From contig CAJTCS010000004.1 of NCBI GenBank assembly GCA_910574995.1, forward strand, positions 1-64,000: a stretch of DNA of 64,000 bases, in the 5' to 3' direction. The notes below the pieces were generated by a model. It searched no databases. It saw only the letters and a list, made by a program, of their open reading frames with translations, and had not been told where the DNA came from. This DNA comes from Oscillospiraceae bacterium (lineage in GTDB: Bacteria > Bacillota > Clostridia > Oscillospirales > Acutalibacteraceae). Of this stretch, positions 8,356 to 17,513 are shown in pieces. Made by a program: the position numbers and the translations under genes. Position 1 is the stretch's first letter. Each line of letters opens with the position of its first letter.

Positions 8356-10008
8356 GTGACTGCGGAAAAGGAATGGATCAAGGACCTGGTGGTCTACCAG
8401 ATATACCCCCGCAGCTTCTGCGATTCCAACGGGGACGGCGTTGGCGACCTGCCAGGCGTTTTGCAGAAGATTGGCTATTTGGAGGAACTGGGCGTCAATG
8501 CCATCTGGCTTTCGCCGGTATACCGCTCGCCCAACGACGACAACGGCTATGACATCTCCGGCTATCAGGAGATCATGGAGGAATTCGGCACCATGGAGGA
8601 CTGGGACCGCCTGCGGGACGCCTGCCACCAGCGGGGCATCCGCCTGATTATGGACCTGGTGGTCAACCACTCCTCCGACGAGCACCCTTGGTTCGTGGAA
8701 TCCCAGTCGTCAAAAGGGAACCCAAAAAGCGATTATTACATCTGGCGGGACCCGGTGGACGGCCATGAACCCAACAACTGGGCTTCTGTTTTCGGCGGCA
8801 GCGCCTGGGAATATGTACCGGCGCGCGGCCAGTATTATTTCCACTATTTCTCGAAAAAGCAGCCCGACCTGAACTGGGCCTGCCTCCAGCTGCGGGAAGA
8901 GGTCTACCGCATGATGGAATGGTGGGCGGACAAGGGGGTAGACGGTTTCCGGGTGGACGCTATCAGCTATCTGGACAAGCCCCAAGATTTCCCCCCCTCT
9001 TCCCTGCCGCCCCTGCCAGACGGCTACTCTTTCCCAGAGGGCCTTGCCGGCCGCCCCGGCACCCACGCCTATATACGGGAGATGAACCGGCGCGTATACG
9101 CCCCCCGCAATGTGCTGACCGTGGGGGAGGTCTCGGCCCCCACAGTGGAAGAGCTGGCAAACTATGTGCGCACCGGGCGGGAGGAATTCGACATGGCCAT
9201 CCCCTTTGTGCCGCCCATGGTGGAGATCGACACCTGGTCGCCGGAAAAGCTGGCCCGGGACGCCTGGGAAAGCTACCGGGCCCTGGAAAAGGACGGCTGG
9301 TGGGCCCGGTTCCTCAGCAACCACGATAAGCCCAGGCAGGTGTCTTTGTACGGGGACGACGGCCCGTATTGGGAGGCTTCTGCCAAACTGCTGGCCTTGT
9401 TCCTCCACTGCCTGCCCGGCACGCCCTTTATATACCAGGGGGAAGAGATCGGCATGACCAACGTGAAGCTGCCCTCTATCCAGGCGTACGACGACCTGGA
9501 CACCCGGAACCGCTACCACCAGCTGCTGCTTTCCGGGTCAAGCCCAGACGCCGCCCTGGCCCGGGCCCAGCTGGAAAGCCGGGACAACGCCCGCACCCCC
9601 GTGCAGTGGGACGGCTCTCCAAAAGGCGGCTTTACCACTGGCCAGCCTTGGCTGGGGGTGAACCCCAATACAAAGAGGATCAACGTGGAGGCCCAACGTC
9701 AAGACCCCCTCTCCATCTTCCACTTCTACCGGCGGCTCATCGCCCTGCGGAAGGAATGCCCCGCCCTGCCCCACGGGGACCTGGCTTTCCTGGATACCGG
9801 CTGTGGGGAACTGGTGGCCTGGCGGCGGCGCGCCGGGGACGAAACCCTGCTGGTATTCTGCAACTTCTCCCAGGAAGCGCATACAATCCCCCCAGGCCTG
9901 CTGGAAGGGGCCGGGGAAGCCCTGCTGTCCTCTTATGACAGGGAAGGCGGATATCAAGGGCCCGCGCTGCGGCCCTATGAAGCGGCCCTCTTCCGGGCCC
10001 GCATATAA
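8356..10008 (+). CDS. GH13 alpha-glucosidase / oligo-1,6-glucosidase family
   Basis: 550 residues from a GTG at 8356, with AAGGAGGG six bases upstream. All GH13 regions are present: DLVVNH, GFRVDAISYL (nucleophile Asp ~201), TVGEVS (acid Glu ~258), LSNHDKPR (Asp ~324), and QPDLNW typical of subfamily 31-like glucosidases. No signal peptide is seen, so it should act on imported oligosaccharides. The residue after the nucleophile is Ala; in characterised members Val at this place goes with alpha-1,6 and Ala or Thr with alpha-1,4 preference, so maltose-type substrates are more likely. It has a consensus promoter and is followed after 13 bases by a HAD phosphatase gene. Confidence 0.92.
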   Translation: MTAEKEWIKDLVVYQIYPRSFCDSNGDGVGDLPGVLQKIGYLEELGVNAIWLSPVYRSPNDDNGYDISGYQEIMEEFGTMEDWDRLRDACHQRGIRLIMDLVVNHSSDEHPWFVESQSSKGNPKSDYYIWRDPVDGHEPNNWASVFGGSAWEYVPARGQYYFHYFSKKQPDLNWACLQLREEVYRMMEWWADKGVDGFRVDAISYLDKPQDFPPSSLPPLPDGYSFPEGLAGRPGTHAYIREMNRRVYAPRNVLTVGEVSAPTVEELANYVRTGREEFDMAIPFVPPMVEIDTWSPEKLARDAWESYRALEKDGWWARFLSNHDKPRQVSLYGDDGPYWEASAKLLALFLHCLPGTPFIYQGEEIGMTNVKLPSIQAYDDLDTRNRYHQLLLSGSSPDAALARAQLESRDNARTPVQWDGSPKGGFTTGQPWLGVNPNTKRINVEAQRQDPLSIFHFYRRLIALRKECPALPHGDLAFLDTGCGELVAWRRRAGDETLLVFCNFSQEAHTIPPGLLEGAGEALLSSYDREGGYQGPALRPYEAALFRARI

Positions 10009-10021
10009 AGGAGGGAAAAGC

Positions 10022-10738
10022 ATGTACGGCTGTATACTGTTCGACATAGACAATACCCTGCTGCTGAAAAAGCCTTCCATCGTGGAAAAGGTTTTCCAGG
10101 CGGCCCAGCCCAGCCTGCCTGGCCTGCCCCTTTCCGCTGTGGAGAAGGCCTATGCCCAAAGCGAGCTTTGGCAGGGGGAACAGATCCGGAAGGAGAACGA
10201 AACCGGGGTACGGATGTCTGACGAGGATTACCTGCGGCATGTCTTTTCCGTATACCAACAGGCCCTGGGGCTGGAAGACGCGCTATACGGGCCGCTGTCC
10301 CAGATATTCATGCGGGACTACCACATGGGGTACGAACTGGCCCCAGGGGCAAAGGAATCGCTGCAAGCCCTGCAGGCCCAGGGCGCACAGCTGGGCATCG
10401 TCAGCAACAACACCAGCAGCGTGCGCCAGGCCCTGGCAGATTCGGGTATCGCGGGCTTTTTTGGCGCTGTCGTCATTTCCCAGGAGGTAGAGCTTTATAA
10501 GCCGGACCCGCAGATATTGGAGCTGGCCTGCGCGCAGCTGGGCGCCAGCTGCGCGGATAGCGTATATGTAGGCGACCACCCCTTTGACATACTTTGCGCC
10601 CATGCCGCCCATATGGCCGCCGCCTGGCTTCCGGCAAACCAGTATATGTCCATACCCGCATACATCGGCGCGCCGGAATTTACAGCCCATTCTTTACAAG
10701 AAGCCGCCGGGCTTTTGCTTGCCCACAGCAGCCATTGA
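10022..10738 (+). CDS. HAD family hydrolase (YjjG-like)
   Basis: 238 residues. The opening [12 protein letters not shown] carries motif I (DxDxT), [13 protein letters not shown] is motif II, and [11 protein letters not shown] plus [10 protein letters not shown] give motifs III and IV. The insert between motifs I and II is an alpha-helical C1 cap as in YjjG/pyrimidine-nucleotidase-like phosphatases. ATG at 10022 has AAAGGAGGG in place. It is cotranscribed with the alpha-glucosidase and ends at the shared terminator at 10759. The substrate is not readable; sugar phosphates or nucleotides are plausible. Confidence 0.85.
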   Translation: MYGCILFDIDNTLLLKKPSIVEKVFQAAQPSLPGLPLSAVEKAYAQSELWQGEQIRKENETGVRMSDEDYLRHVFSVYQQALGLEDALYGPLSQIFMRDYHMGYELAPGAKESLQALQAQGAQLGIVSNNTSSVRQALADSGIAGFFGAVVISQEVELYKPDPQILELACAQLGASCADSVYVGDHPFDILCAHAAHMAAAWLPANQYMSIPAYIGAPEFTAHSLQEAAGLLLAHSSH

Positions 10739-10758
10739 CCTGGCAACATCCCGTTTCA

Positions 10759-10793
10759 AAAAGCCCCGGACATATAGTCCGGGGCTTTTTTGG
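10759..10793. terminator. Bidirectional terminator
   Basis: AAGCCCCGGAC (10761-10771) pairs perfectly with GTCCGGGGCTT (10777-10787) across a five-base loop and is flanked by A and T runs. It ends both the plus-strand HAD gene and the minus-strand ABC exporter operon. Confidence 0.85.
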
Positions 10794-10800
10794 CGGCCGG

Positions 10801-11469
10801 TCATCCGGCCAGGCGGTGCTCTTGCAGGCGCAGCACTACGTCTGCCTGGGAGGAGAACTCCTGGGAGTGCGTCACTGCGATGACGCATTTCCCGTCCTGG
10901 TGGGCCAGCTCTTGGAAGACCTCTACAATGCCCTGGGCCGTGTCGGCATCCAGGTTGCCGGTGGGCTCGTCGGCCAGCAAAATGTCCGCATCCGTGGCCA
11001 GGGCCCGGGCGATGGCCACCCGCTGCTGCTCGCCGCCAGAAAGCTTGTTGATGTTCCGGCGCATCTGGTCTGGCGTTAGGCCCATGCGCGCCAACAGTTC
11101 TTGGGCCCGCCGCTTTTTGTCCTCAATGGGGTTTTTGGTGATGTCCATGGCGGCCAGCACGTTCTGCAGGGGGGTAAGGTAGGGCAGCAAGTTATAGGCC
11201 TGGAACACGATGGCGATGTTCCGGTTCCGGTACTCGGTATAGCCGATCTCCCGGATGTCCTTCCCCCGGTAATACACATGCCCGCCCCGGGGGGATTCCA
11301 GCGCGCCCGCCAAAGTCAGGGTAGTGGTCTTGCCAGAGCCGGAGGGCCCCACAATGGTGTAGAGCTTGCCTGGCTCAAACGAGCAGTCCGCGTCCTCCAA
11401 AATGTCGATACGCTTGCCGCCGCTTACATAGTAATAGGTAATATCCTTAAATTCCAAGATAGGTTCCAT
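10801..11469 (-). CDS. ABC transporter ATPase (MacB/LolD-like)
   Basis: 222 residues with Walker [12 protein letters not shown], signature LSGGEQQR, Walker [13 protein letters not shown] and the switch His in AVTHSQEF. The [10 protein letters not shown] form is typical of MacB/LolD/BceA-type ATPases that drive FtsX-like permeases rather than importers. It is the last gene of a three-gene minus-strand operon with two FtsX-like permeases and should power lipid, peptide or antimicrobial extrusion or sensing. No two-component system lies beside it, so a bacitracin-type detoxification module cannot be claimed. Confidence 0.9.
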   Translation of the reverse strand: MEPILEFKDITYYYVSGGKRIDILEDADCSFEPGKLYTIVGPSGSGKTTTLTLAGALESPRGGHVYYRGKDIREIGYTEYRNRNIAIVFQAYNLLPYLTPLQNVLAAMDITKNPIEDKKRRAQELLARMGLTPDQMRRNINKLSGGEQQRVAIARALATDADILLADEPTGNLDADTAQGIVEVFQELAHQDGKCVIAVTHSQEFSSQADVVLRLQEHRLAG

Positions 11470-11511
11470 TGCCTGCGCCTCCTACATCACAATTTATGAA
11501 TGGCCTGTCAT

Positions 11512-12720
11512 TTATTCGATGGACATCAGCAGCTTTTTGGGCTGGAACCGCAACACCTTATAGGCCGTTACACAGGAGGCCAGCAAAGCAGTCGCCACCC
11601 CGCACAAATAAACCAGCCCAATGGCCGGGCCGCCTATGCCCACTTCTACGCCCTTCTGGGAAGCGCCCAACAGGTCGCCTGCCACGGCGGCCGTTTGGCC
11701 GCTGGCCAACACACCGGCCGTTACCCCCAGCAGCACCGGCAACAGGGTCTCTACCGCCAGCTGGGCAATCACTTTCCAGCGGCCCTCCCCCATGGAAAGC
11801 AGTACGCCGATCTCATATTCCCGGCTGCTTAGGGAGAGCATCACCATGGCGGAAAGGAGCACCACGCCCAGCACAATGGCCGCCGCGAAAATGAGCGTAG
11901 CCACGTTTACCAGCGTCTCCATGGACATGGCCACTTTCCGGTAATCCCCGTCAAGGGCGATGAAGCCCAGGTCCTCCCGCTCGGGGAATGCCATCCCTTC
12001 CATATCCGCCATAAAGCCCGGTATGTCCGCCGGGTCTGTAACGGTATATTCGGCCCACTGCAGCAGCCCGCCTCCCCCCAGCTTTTCCAGGGTGCCCAGG
12101 TCGGTAAAGATCATGTTCTCGGCATACTGTTCGGTTTCACCATAGTGGTACCCTGTGTTGCGGTAATAGACGCCGGTCACGGCCAATTCCACCGGGCTGC
12201 CCCCGGCGCGGTTTGCCGCCACGGTAATGGTATCCCCTATGGAAAGCCCGTTGGCGTCTGCCAGCCATTGGTTGACCACAGCGTAACCCGTCTCGCCTAT
12301 ACCGCCCTCAATCAGCCGGCAGTCGTCCCGCAACTCTGGATGCAGGCCGTTGCTGCCCTTCAAGGTCAGGTCATAGTCCCCAGCCGTAATGTCCTCAAAG
12401 GCCGGGCCCATGCCCCGGAAATCCGCCGCGCAGGCTAAAACCTGGCCTACAAAAGCATAATCCCGCACGGCCGGATGGTTTGCCGCCTTCTGGGCGCTTT
12501 CTAGGGTCAGGGCGCTGGCCTGGGCGCTGTCCCCCATGCTTTGCACCAGCACCGATCCTCCAATGGCCAGCCCTGTGCGGCGGGTAGCCTCTTGGGAAGC
12601 GTTGCGGATGCACAGGCCTGATAAAACCAGCGAAAAGAGGATGGTAAAAATCAGGAACAGCAAAAGCGTGTTTTTTTTATAGTAGACAATGGCGCGAAGC
12701 GCCCGCTTTAAAAACGGCAT
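11512..12720 (-). CDS. FtsX-like ABC permease
   Basis: 402 residues. An N-terminal membrane segment (about residues 14-36) is followed by a large extracytoplasmic MacB-periplasmic-like domain (about 40-275) and three C-terminal membrane segments in the FtsX order. The LSSREYEIGVLLSMGEGRWKV segment between them is the family hallmark (REIGILRALG-like coupling helix). It lies 16 bases downstream of the larger permease and 42 bases before the ATPase, so the three form one transporter. Confidence 0.87.
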   Translation of the reverse strand: MPFLKRALRAIVYYKKNTLLLFLIFTILFSLVLSGLCIRNASQEATRRTGLAIGGSVLVQSMGDSAQASALTLESAQKAANHPAVRDYAFVGQVLACAADFRGMGPAFEDITAGDYDLTLKGSNGLHPELRDDCRLIEGGIGETGYAVVNQWLADANGLSIGDTITVAANRAGGSPVELAVTGVYYRNTGYHYGETEQYAENMIFTDLGTLEKLGGGGLLQWAEYTVTDPADIPGFMADMEGMAFPEREDLGFIALDGDYRKVAMSMETLVNVATLIFAAAIVLGVVLLSAMVMLSLSSREYEIGVLLSMGEGRWKVIAQLAVETLLPVLLGVTAGVLASGQTAAVAGDLLGASQKGVEVGIGGPAIGLVYLCGVATALLASCVTAYKVLRFQPKKLLMSIE

Positions 12721-12736
12721 CTTCCGTCCCCCCTTC

Positions 12737-14542
12737 CTAATTCCGTCTCATCAGTATTTTGGCTGGGGAAAGCCGCAGCAAAAATACCACCTGGATGAGC
12801 ACCGTCAAAAACAGCATGCACAGGGCCGCGCCAAAGTAGGCCGCCGCCAAGGCCGGGTCCAGCCGGAACTGCAGCCGCGCCGGGGCCACCACGTTGGCGG
12901 CGCTGCGCACCCGCTGGGTGTCTTCTATGGCATAGGGGTTGCCCTCCATCTGGGCTTCCAGATACTCCCGCTTTTCCTGGTCATAGGCGGCGTTTACCTG
13001 GGCCGACCGCCCTGCCAGCATGGTGTTGCCAAAGTTAGCGGCCAAAGGCACGCCCATGCCAAAGCCGATTATAGACGCCAGCACCAGGGGCACGGCCTGC
13101 TCGATGAACAGCTGCAGGAATATATGCAGCCTCGATTCCCCCATAGCCAGCAAAATGCCCACTTCCCGCCGGCGGCTGCGTATATTGAACACACACACCA
13201 GCAGCAAGGCAATGAACGCGCCCACCAGCAGGCCCACGCCCATCACAAGCGCCATGGTATGTATGCTTTCCAGGGGCGCGGCCACCATGTCATACCACTC
13301 CCGGTCTACAATGAGGGCGTACCAGGGGTTATACCATTGCTGCCCTGCCATATACTCGACCAGGGCGGCGTCCAGCTTTTGGGGGTCGCCGGTGGCAAAG
13401 GTGCCCTCATCAAACAACTCCTCTATGCTGGTGCCCTGTATGGGCGAGCTGCCGTCTGAAAACTCCACAATGCGGAACCGGTCGTAGGCTTCCTCTATAA
13501 AAGCTTCCATGTCCTCCTGGTTTTCCACATACACGGTGGCCCGGTTGGTGCCGTAGGGCACCCACAGCAGGGTTTCGTTGTTGTACATGTCGTACAAATA
13601 TTTGTACAGCCCCTCATAGGACACGTAGATGAAGTTGGATGCGCTGTAACCCCCGGTGCTGAAGGAATTGTCCGGCGGGTCGAAAATGCCGGTAATGGTC
13701 AGCTCCCAGGGGTAATAGTTGGGGAAACGGGCCAAGGCCTGGTCAGACGCGTTGAATTCCAGGGTCATTTTGTCCCCCACACGCAGGCCGTTGGTTTCGG
13801 CCATGTCCTGGGAAATAAGCACATGGTAGGCGCCCTCGTTCTCGGGCTTGATGTGGTCCCCTTCGATGAGGGCATAGCCCCCGCTGGAGAACGTGTCGAA
13901 ATACTCCGAGTCGGATATAGCGGTAATCTGGAAGCCCGCCGGCGGCTGGATGCCGTCTATCTCTTTAAAGGTGGAGGCGTTATAAAACCGCAGGAAGCTG
14001 GCGTTCTCCTCCGGGGTGAAGGTGGGGTTGTAAAGGTCCCACTTCCCTTCCTCGTCAAAGCCGTAGCGGAAGCCCTCTTCCTCCGCCGTTTTGATATGGG
14101 TCATGTAGTAGTTATGGGTAAGGTACACCCACTCGGCCATAGCCGCCCGCTGCTCGTCAAAGCCGTCCATGGCCTCTTGGTAAGCCCGGTATCTCTCTGC
14201 CTTTCCCGGCTCTTCATAATAAGGCACCAGGTCCGCCGTCTCCATGTCCAGGCCCGTCAGCACAATGTTGTGCCGCTGGGCGTACTCGCTTTTGACAAAA
14301 CGCATGGCGTCTACCATGCCCAGGTCTATGTTGGTGGTGAATGTCATCCCGGACACCGCGGGCGCCTGCAGCGTGATGGCGTTTGCCACGGCCTTTTCGG
14401 TAATCTCCACCTGGTGGCCGGTGCCGGTATACACCATAAACGAGGTCAGCGTCACCGCCAGGATGACGGAAAACACTACCAGAATCAGGATGTTGCGGAA
14501 CTTGTGGCCCCATAGGCTCCAGCCCGCCCGTTTCAGGAACAT
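12737..14542 (-). CDS. FtsX-like ABC permease with large extracytoplasmic domain
   Basis: 601 residues from the ATG at 14542, chosen because AAGGGAGGG is spaced correctly there and the first membrane helix starts soon after. One N-terminal helix (about 17-38), a roughly 380-residue extracellular region, then three helices with SRRREVGILLAMGESRLHI as the FtsX coupling motif. Together with the 402-residue permease it forms a heterodimer. The extracytoplasmic domain is rich in aromatic and acidic residues, but no substrate motif is recognised. A promoter precedes it at 14612-14640. Confidence 0.87.
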   Translation of the reverse strand: MFLKRAGWSLWGHKFRNILILVVFSVILAVTLTSFMVYTGTGHQVEITEKAVANAITLQAPAVSGMTFTTNIDLGMVDAMRFVKSEYAQRHNIVLTGLDMETADLVPYYEEPGKAERYRAYQEAMDGFDEQRAAMAEWVYLTHNYYMTHIKTAEEEGFRYGFDEEGKWDLYNPTFTPEENASFLRFYNASTFKEIDGIQPPAGFQITAISDSEYFDTFSSGGYALIEGDHIKPENEGAYHVLISQDMAETNGLRVGDKMTLEFNASDQALARFPNYYPWELTITGIFDPPDNSFSTGGYSASNFIYVSYEGLYKYLYDMYNNETLLWVPYGTNRATVYVENQEDMEAFIEEAYDRFRIVEFSDGSSPIQGTSIEELFDEGTFATGDPQKLDAALVEYMAGQQWYNPWYALIVDREWYDMVAAPLESIHTMALVMGVGLLVGAFIALLLVCVFNIRSRRREVGILLAMGESRLHIFLQLFIEQAVPLVLASIIGFGMGVPLAANFGNTMLAGRSAQVNAAYDQEKREYLEAQMEGNPYAIEDTQRVRSAANVVAPARLQFRLDPALAAAYFGAALCMLFLTVLIQVVFLLRLSPAKILMRRN

Positions 14543-14611
14543 GCCCATCCCTCCCTTTTTAGCAAAAATACACAAAGTTTCTTCCCGAAACCCCCAAACT
14601 TCATTGCGTAT

Positions 14612-14640
14612 ATTGTACCACAATCCCCAGGGTATGTAAA
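14612..14640 (-). promoter_or_regulatory. Promoter for the ABC exporter operon
   Basis: Minus strand TTTACA (14635-14640), 17-base spacer, TACAAT (14612-14617), about 70 bases upstream of the first permease. Confidence 0.7.
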
Positions 14641-14750
14641 GGGGAACCGCCGGGGCGCCCCTGTTTTTGGTATATATGCCTGTTTTTATGGGCCCGTTTG
14701 GCAGTTTTGCCGAACCCCCTGCCGGGCTGCGCACCTTTCACAGAAACCTG

Positions 14751-14780
14751 TTGCGTTTTGCCGGGCAGGTATGGTAAGAT
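14751..14780 (+). promoter_or_regulatory. Promoter for the Na/Pi cotransporter gene
   Basis: TTGCGT (14751-14756), 18-base spacer, TAAGAT (14775-14780), 54 bases before the start codon. Confidence 0.5.
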
Positions 14781-14834
14781 GTATTTGTGGTAGCAGGAAA
14801 GGGGCCCGGGGAAACGGGAACGGAGGGTATCGCA

Positions 14835-16601
14835 ATGGATGTATTTTCGCTTTTCACACTGCTGGGCGGGCTGGCGTTCTTCCTGTACGGGATGAATGTC
14901 ATGTCCGCAGGCCTGGAGAAAATGGTGGGCGGCAAGCTGGAGCGGGTGCTGAAGTCCATGACGGACAGCCGGTGGAAGGGCCTGCTGCTGGGTGCGGTGA
15001 TTACCATTGCCATCCAGTCCTCCTCGGCCATGACGGTGATGCTGGTGGGCCTGGTGAACTCGGGCATCATGCAGCTGGAGCAGACGGTGGCGGTCATCAT
15101 GGGCTCCAGCATGGGCACCACCCTGACGGCCTGGATCCTCAGCGCCGCGGGGATTGAATCCAACAGCTTCTTCCTGCAGATGTTGAAGCCGGAATCCTTT
15201 TCACCCCTGGTGGCCCTGGTGGGCGTGCTGTTCATCATGACGGGCAAGGGGGGCAAAAAACGGGACATAGGGTCCATCCTGGTGGGCTTCTCCATCCTGA
15301 TGACCGGCATGAGCTTTATGAGCCAGTCTGTCAGCCCTTTGGCAGAGACCCCCGCTTTCCACGAGCTGCTGGTCATGTTCCAGAACCCCTTGATGGGCGT
15401 GCTGATCGGTACGGTGTTCACTGGGATCATCCAAAGTTCGGCCGCCTCGGTAGGTATCCTGCAGTCCCTTGCCATGACGGGCAGCATCAGCCTGGGCATG
15501 GCCTTCCCCGTCATTACCGGCGCCAACATCGGTACCTGCGTCACAGGGCTGCTGTCGGCTTTCGGGGCCAACAAGAACGCCAAGCGGGTGGTGGCGGTCA
15601 GCGTATATTTCAAGGTCATTGGCACAGCCATATGCCTTTCCGTGTTTTACGGCCTGAACGCCTTTATCCATTTTGACTTTGCCGACGCGCCCATCAGCGC
15701 CTTTGGCATCGCGGTGGTACATACCTTGTTCAACATCGTCAACACTTTTGTGCTGCTGCCCTTCTCCAAGCAGCTGGAGAAGCTGGCCAAGCTGACCATA
15801 CGGGAGAAAAACACCAAGGAAGAGCTGTTGGACGAACGCCTGCTCCTCTCCCCTGGCCTTGCCATTGCCGAATGCCGCAACCTGGCCGTCCGCATGGCAG
15901 GCGCCGCCCGGGATTCCATGAAAGAGGCCATCGGGCTTTTGGGGCAATTTGACCCGAAAAGCGCCGAGCACATCGCCCGGCAGGAAGAGGAGATCGACCT
16001 GTATGAGGACAAGCTGGGCACCTTCCTGGTAAAATTGAGCAGCAAGGAACTGACCGCCAAGGACAGCGGCGGGGTCTCCCAGCTGCTCCATGCCATCGGG
16101 GACTTTGAACGCATTGGCGACCATGCGGTGAATATTTTACGGGTGGCAGGCGAGATACACGACAAGGACCTGCACTTTTCAGAAAAGGCCCAAGAGGAGC
16201 TGGGCGTGATTACACGGGCTATCCTGGACATCCTGGACCTGACGGTGGAAGCTTTCGAGAAGGATGACGCCAGCCTTGCCGCCAAAGTGGAACCCCTGGA
16301 ACAGGTGATCGACGGGCTGAAGCTGGACCTGAAAAGCCGGCATATCCACCGCCTACAGGAAGGGCGCTGTACCATCGAACTGGGTTTTGTACTGACAGAC
16401 CTGCTGACCAACTACGAGCGCGTTTCAGACCATTGCTCCAACATAGCGGTAACGGTAATCCAGATAAAAGACTCTGTCCTGGACACCCACGGATATCTGA
16501 ACGAGGTGAAGACCACCGGCGACCCGGTGTTCACCCAGGCTTTCGACACCTATACAGAGCAATATGTCCTGCCCGCATCCCCATCGTCCAACAGGGGGTA
16601 A
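14835..16601 (+). CDS. Na/Pi cotransporter family protein with PhoU domain
   Basis: 588 residues from the ATG at 14835 (ribosome site CGGAGGG); an upstream ATG lacks one. The N-terminal half holds two inverted repeats with the QSSSA and QSSAA signatures (AIQSSSAMTVML and IIQSSAASVGIL) that define NptA/type II sodium-phosphate carriers. The C-terminal ~210 residues form a PhoU-like helical bundle with ERIGDHAVNI and YERVSDHCSNIA metal-binding motifs. In the YjbB-type family this arrangement exports or imports phosphate under PhoU control. It stands alone between two terminators, without pst genes. Confidence 0.92.
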   Translation: MDVFSLFTLLGGLAFFLYGMNVMSAGLEKMVGGKLERVLKSMTDSRWKGLLLGAVITIAIQSSSAMTVMLVGLVNSGIMQLEQTVAVIMGSSMGTTLTAWILSAAGIESNSFFLQMLKPESFSPLVALVGVLFIMTGKGGKKRDIGSILVGFSILMTGMSFMSQSVSPLAETPAFHELLVMFQNPLMGVLIGTVFTGIIQSSAASVGILQSLAMTGSISLGMAFPVITGANIGTCVTGLLSAFGANKNAKRVVAVSVYFKVIGTAICLSVFYGLNAFIHFDFADAPISAFGIAVVHTLFNIVNTFVLLPFSKQLEKLAKLTIREKNTKEELLDERLLLSPGLAIAECRNLAVRMAGAARDSMKEAIGLLGQFDPKSAEHIARQEEEIDLYEDKLGTFLVKLSSKELTAKDSGGVSQLLHAIGDFERIGDHAVNILRVAGEIHDKDLHFSEKAQEELGVITRAILDILDLTVEAFEKDDASLAAKVEPLEQVIDGLKLDLKSRHIHRLQEGRCTIELGFVLTDLLTNYERVSDHCSNIAVTVIQIKDSVLDTHGYLNEVKTTGDPVFTQAFDTYTEQYVLPASPSSNRG

Positions 16602-16668
16602 AAACCGTAGCATGAAGCTTTTTCCTGTTTGCCCACAGGGCCGCGTCCTTTTACGGCTGAAATAATAT

Positions 16669-16707
16669 AAAAAAACCGTGCTTGGCGTGCCAGGCGCGGT
16701 TTTTTTC
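16669..16707. terminator. Bidirectional terminator
   Basis: A roughly 12-bp stem with G-T pairs (AACCGTGCTTGG against CCAGGCGCGGTT) is flanked by A and T runs on both sides. It separates the plus-strand phosphate gene from the minus-strand hypothetical gene. Confidence 0.8.
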
Positions 16708-16722
16708 GCAATTTTCAGATGT

Positions 16723-17373
16723 TCAACCTGCTTTCCGTGTGGTGATGGCGTTCAGGGTGGATTCCACCTCTTGGGCGGCGGTCTGCTGTTCCCGCTGCCG
16801 CTTTGCAGCTTCCCGCACCTGGATGGTCTCCCGTATGGTTGCGGACATGGAGAACAGCTTATCCAAAGTGGGGCAGCGGCTGATGTTGGCGTGCCGGAAA
16901 AAATCGTTCCACTTGGAAATGGCGGGGTCTAAGTGGGCGGGCTGGCAGAATATAACAGGGTCATCCATGCTGATAATGCTCAAACCATTCCCGACCCCGA
17001 TGGTTTCCAGCATCTCCTGCCGGGTAATCATGCCCATCTCCCGCATGGTGTCCAAAGCATAGATGCGCTCCATCACCGAAAGCTGCCCGGAAAAATGGCG
17101 CTTTAGATAGTCCCGGTTTTCTGGGGTGTCCCCTTGGCTGCCCGGCAGCTGCTGCGGGGGCTGCTGGGCCTTCCAGGCGTAATAGTCCGCCATCAGTTGC
17201 TGCCCAAGGTTGTCAGATGGCTGCAGGAAGCCCTTGGTGTTTTGCAGCATAGACCGGAAAGAAACCCCGGCCAAGCTTTCATAAGCCGCGCGGTTATAGC
17301 TGCCTGTGGCTGCCCCTTGGCATAGGGAATATATGTCCCACATGCTTTGGGATAGGAACGAGATGTCAAACAT
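16723..17373 (-). CDS. Hypothetical protein, 216 residues
   Basis: I do not recognise the family. The start at 17373 has AAGGAG ten bases upstream; the residues before it in the same frame look non-coding. The protein is soluble with no signal peptide, has a Gln/Pro-rich stretch near residues 68-80, and a charged C-terminal helix rich in Arg, Gln and Glu (about 185-212) that could be a coiled coil. It is a single gene between a bidirectional terminator and the ackA terminator. A TACAAT hexamer lies upstream but no good -35. Confidence 0.7.
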   Translation of the reverse strand: MFDISFLSQSMWDIYSLCQGAATGSYNRAAYESLAGVSFRSMLQNTKGFLQPSDNLGQQLMADYYAWKAQQPPQQLPGSQGDTPENRDYLKRHFSGQLSVMERIYALDTMREMGMITRQEMLETIGVGNGLSIISMDDPVIFCQPAHLDPAISKWNDFFRHANISRCPTLDKLFSMSATIRETIQVREAAKRQREQQTAAQEVESTLNAITTRKAG

Positions 17374-17466
17374 AATAACAAAATCTCCTTTGGCGCGTCC
17401 TTCGCATATATTGTATCCTATACCTATATGTCGGCCCAGATGGCGGGAAAATAAGGTTTTTTTGCG

Positions 17467-17499
17467 AAAAAAAGGAAGGGCCCGCAGGCCCCCCTTTTC
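17467..17499 (-). terminator. Terminator of ackA
   Basis: On the minus strand a G-rich arm pairs with GGGCCCTTCC across a short loop and is followed by seven T residues, starting about 15 bases past the ackA stop. Confidence 0.65.
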
Positions 17500-17513
17500 T
17501 GCTTCCATTTGTC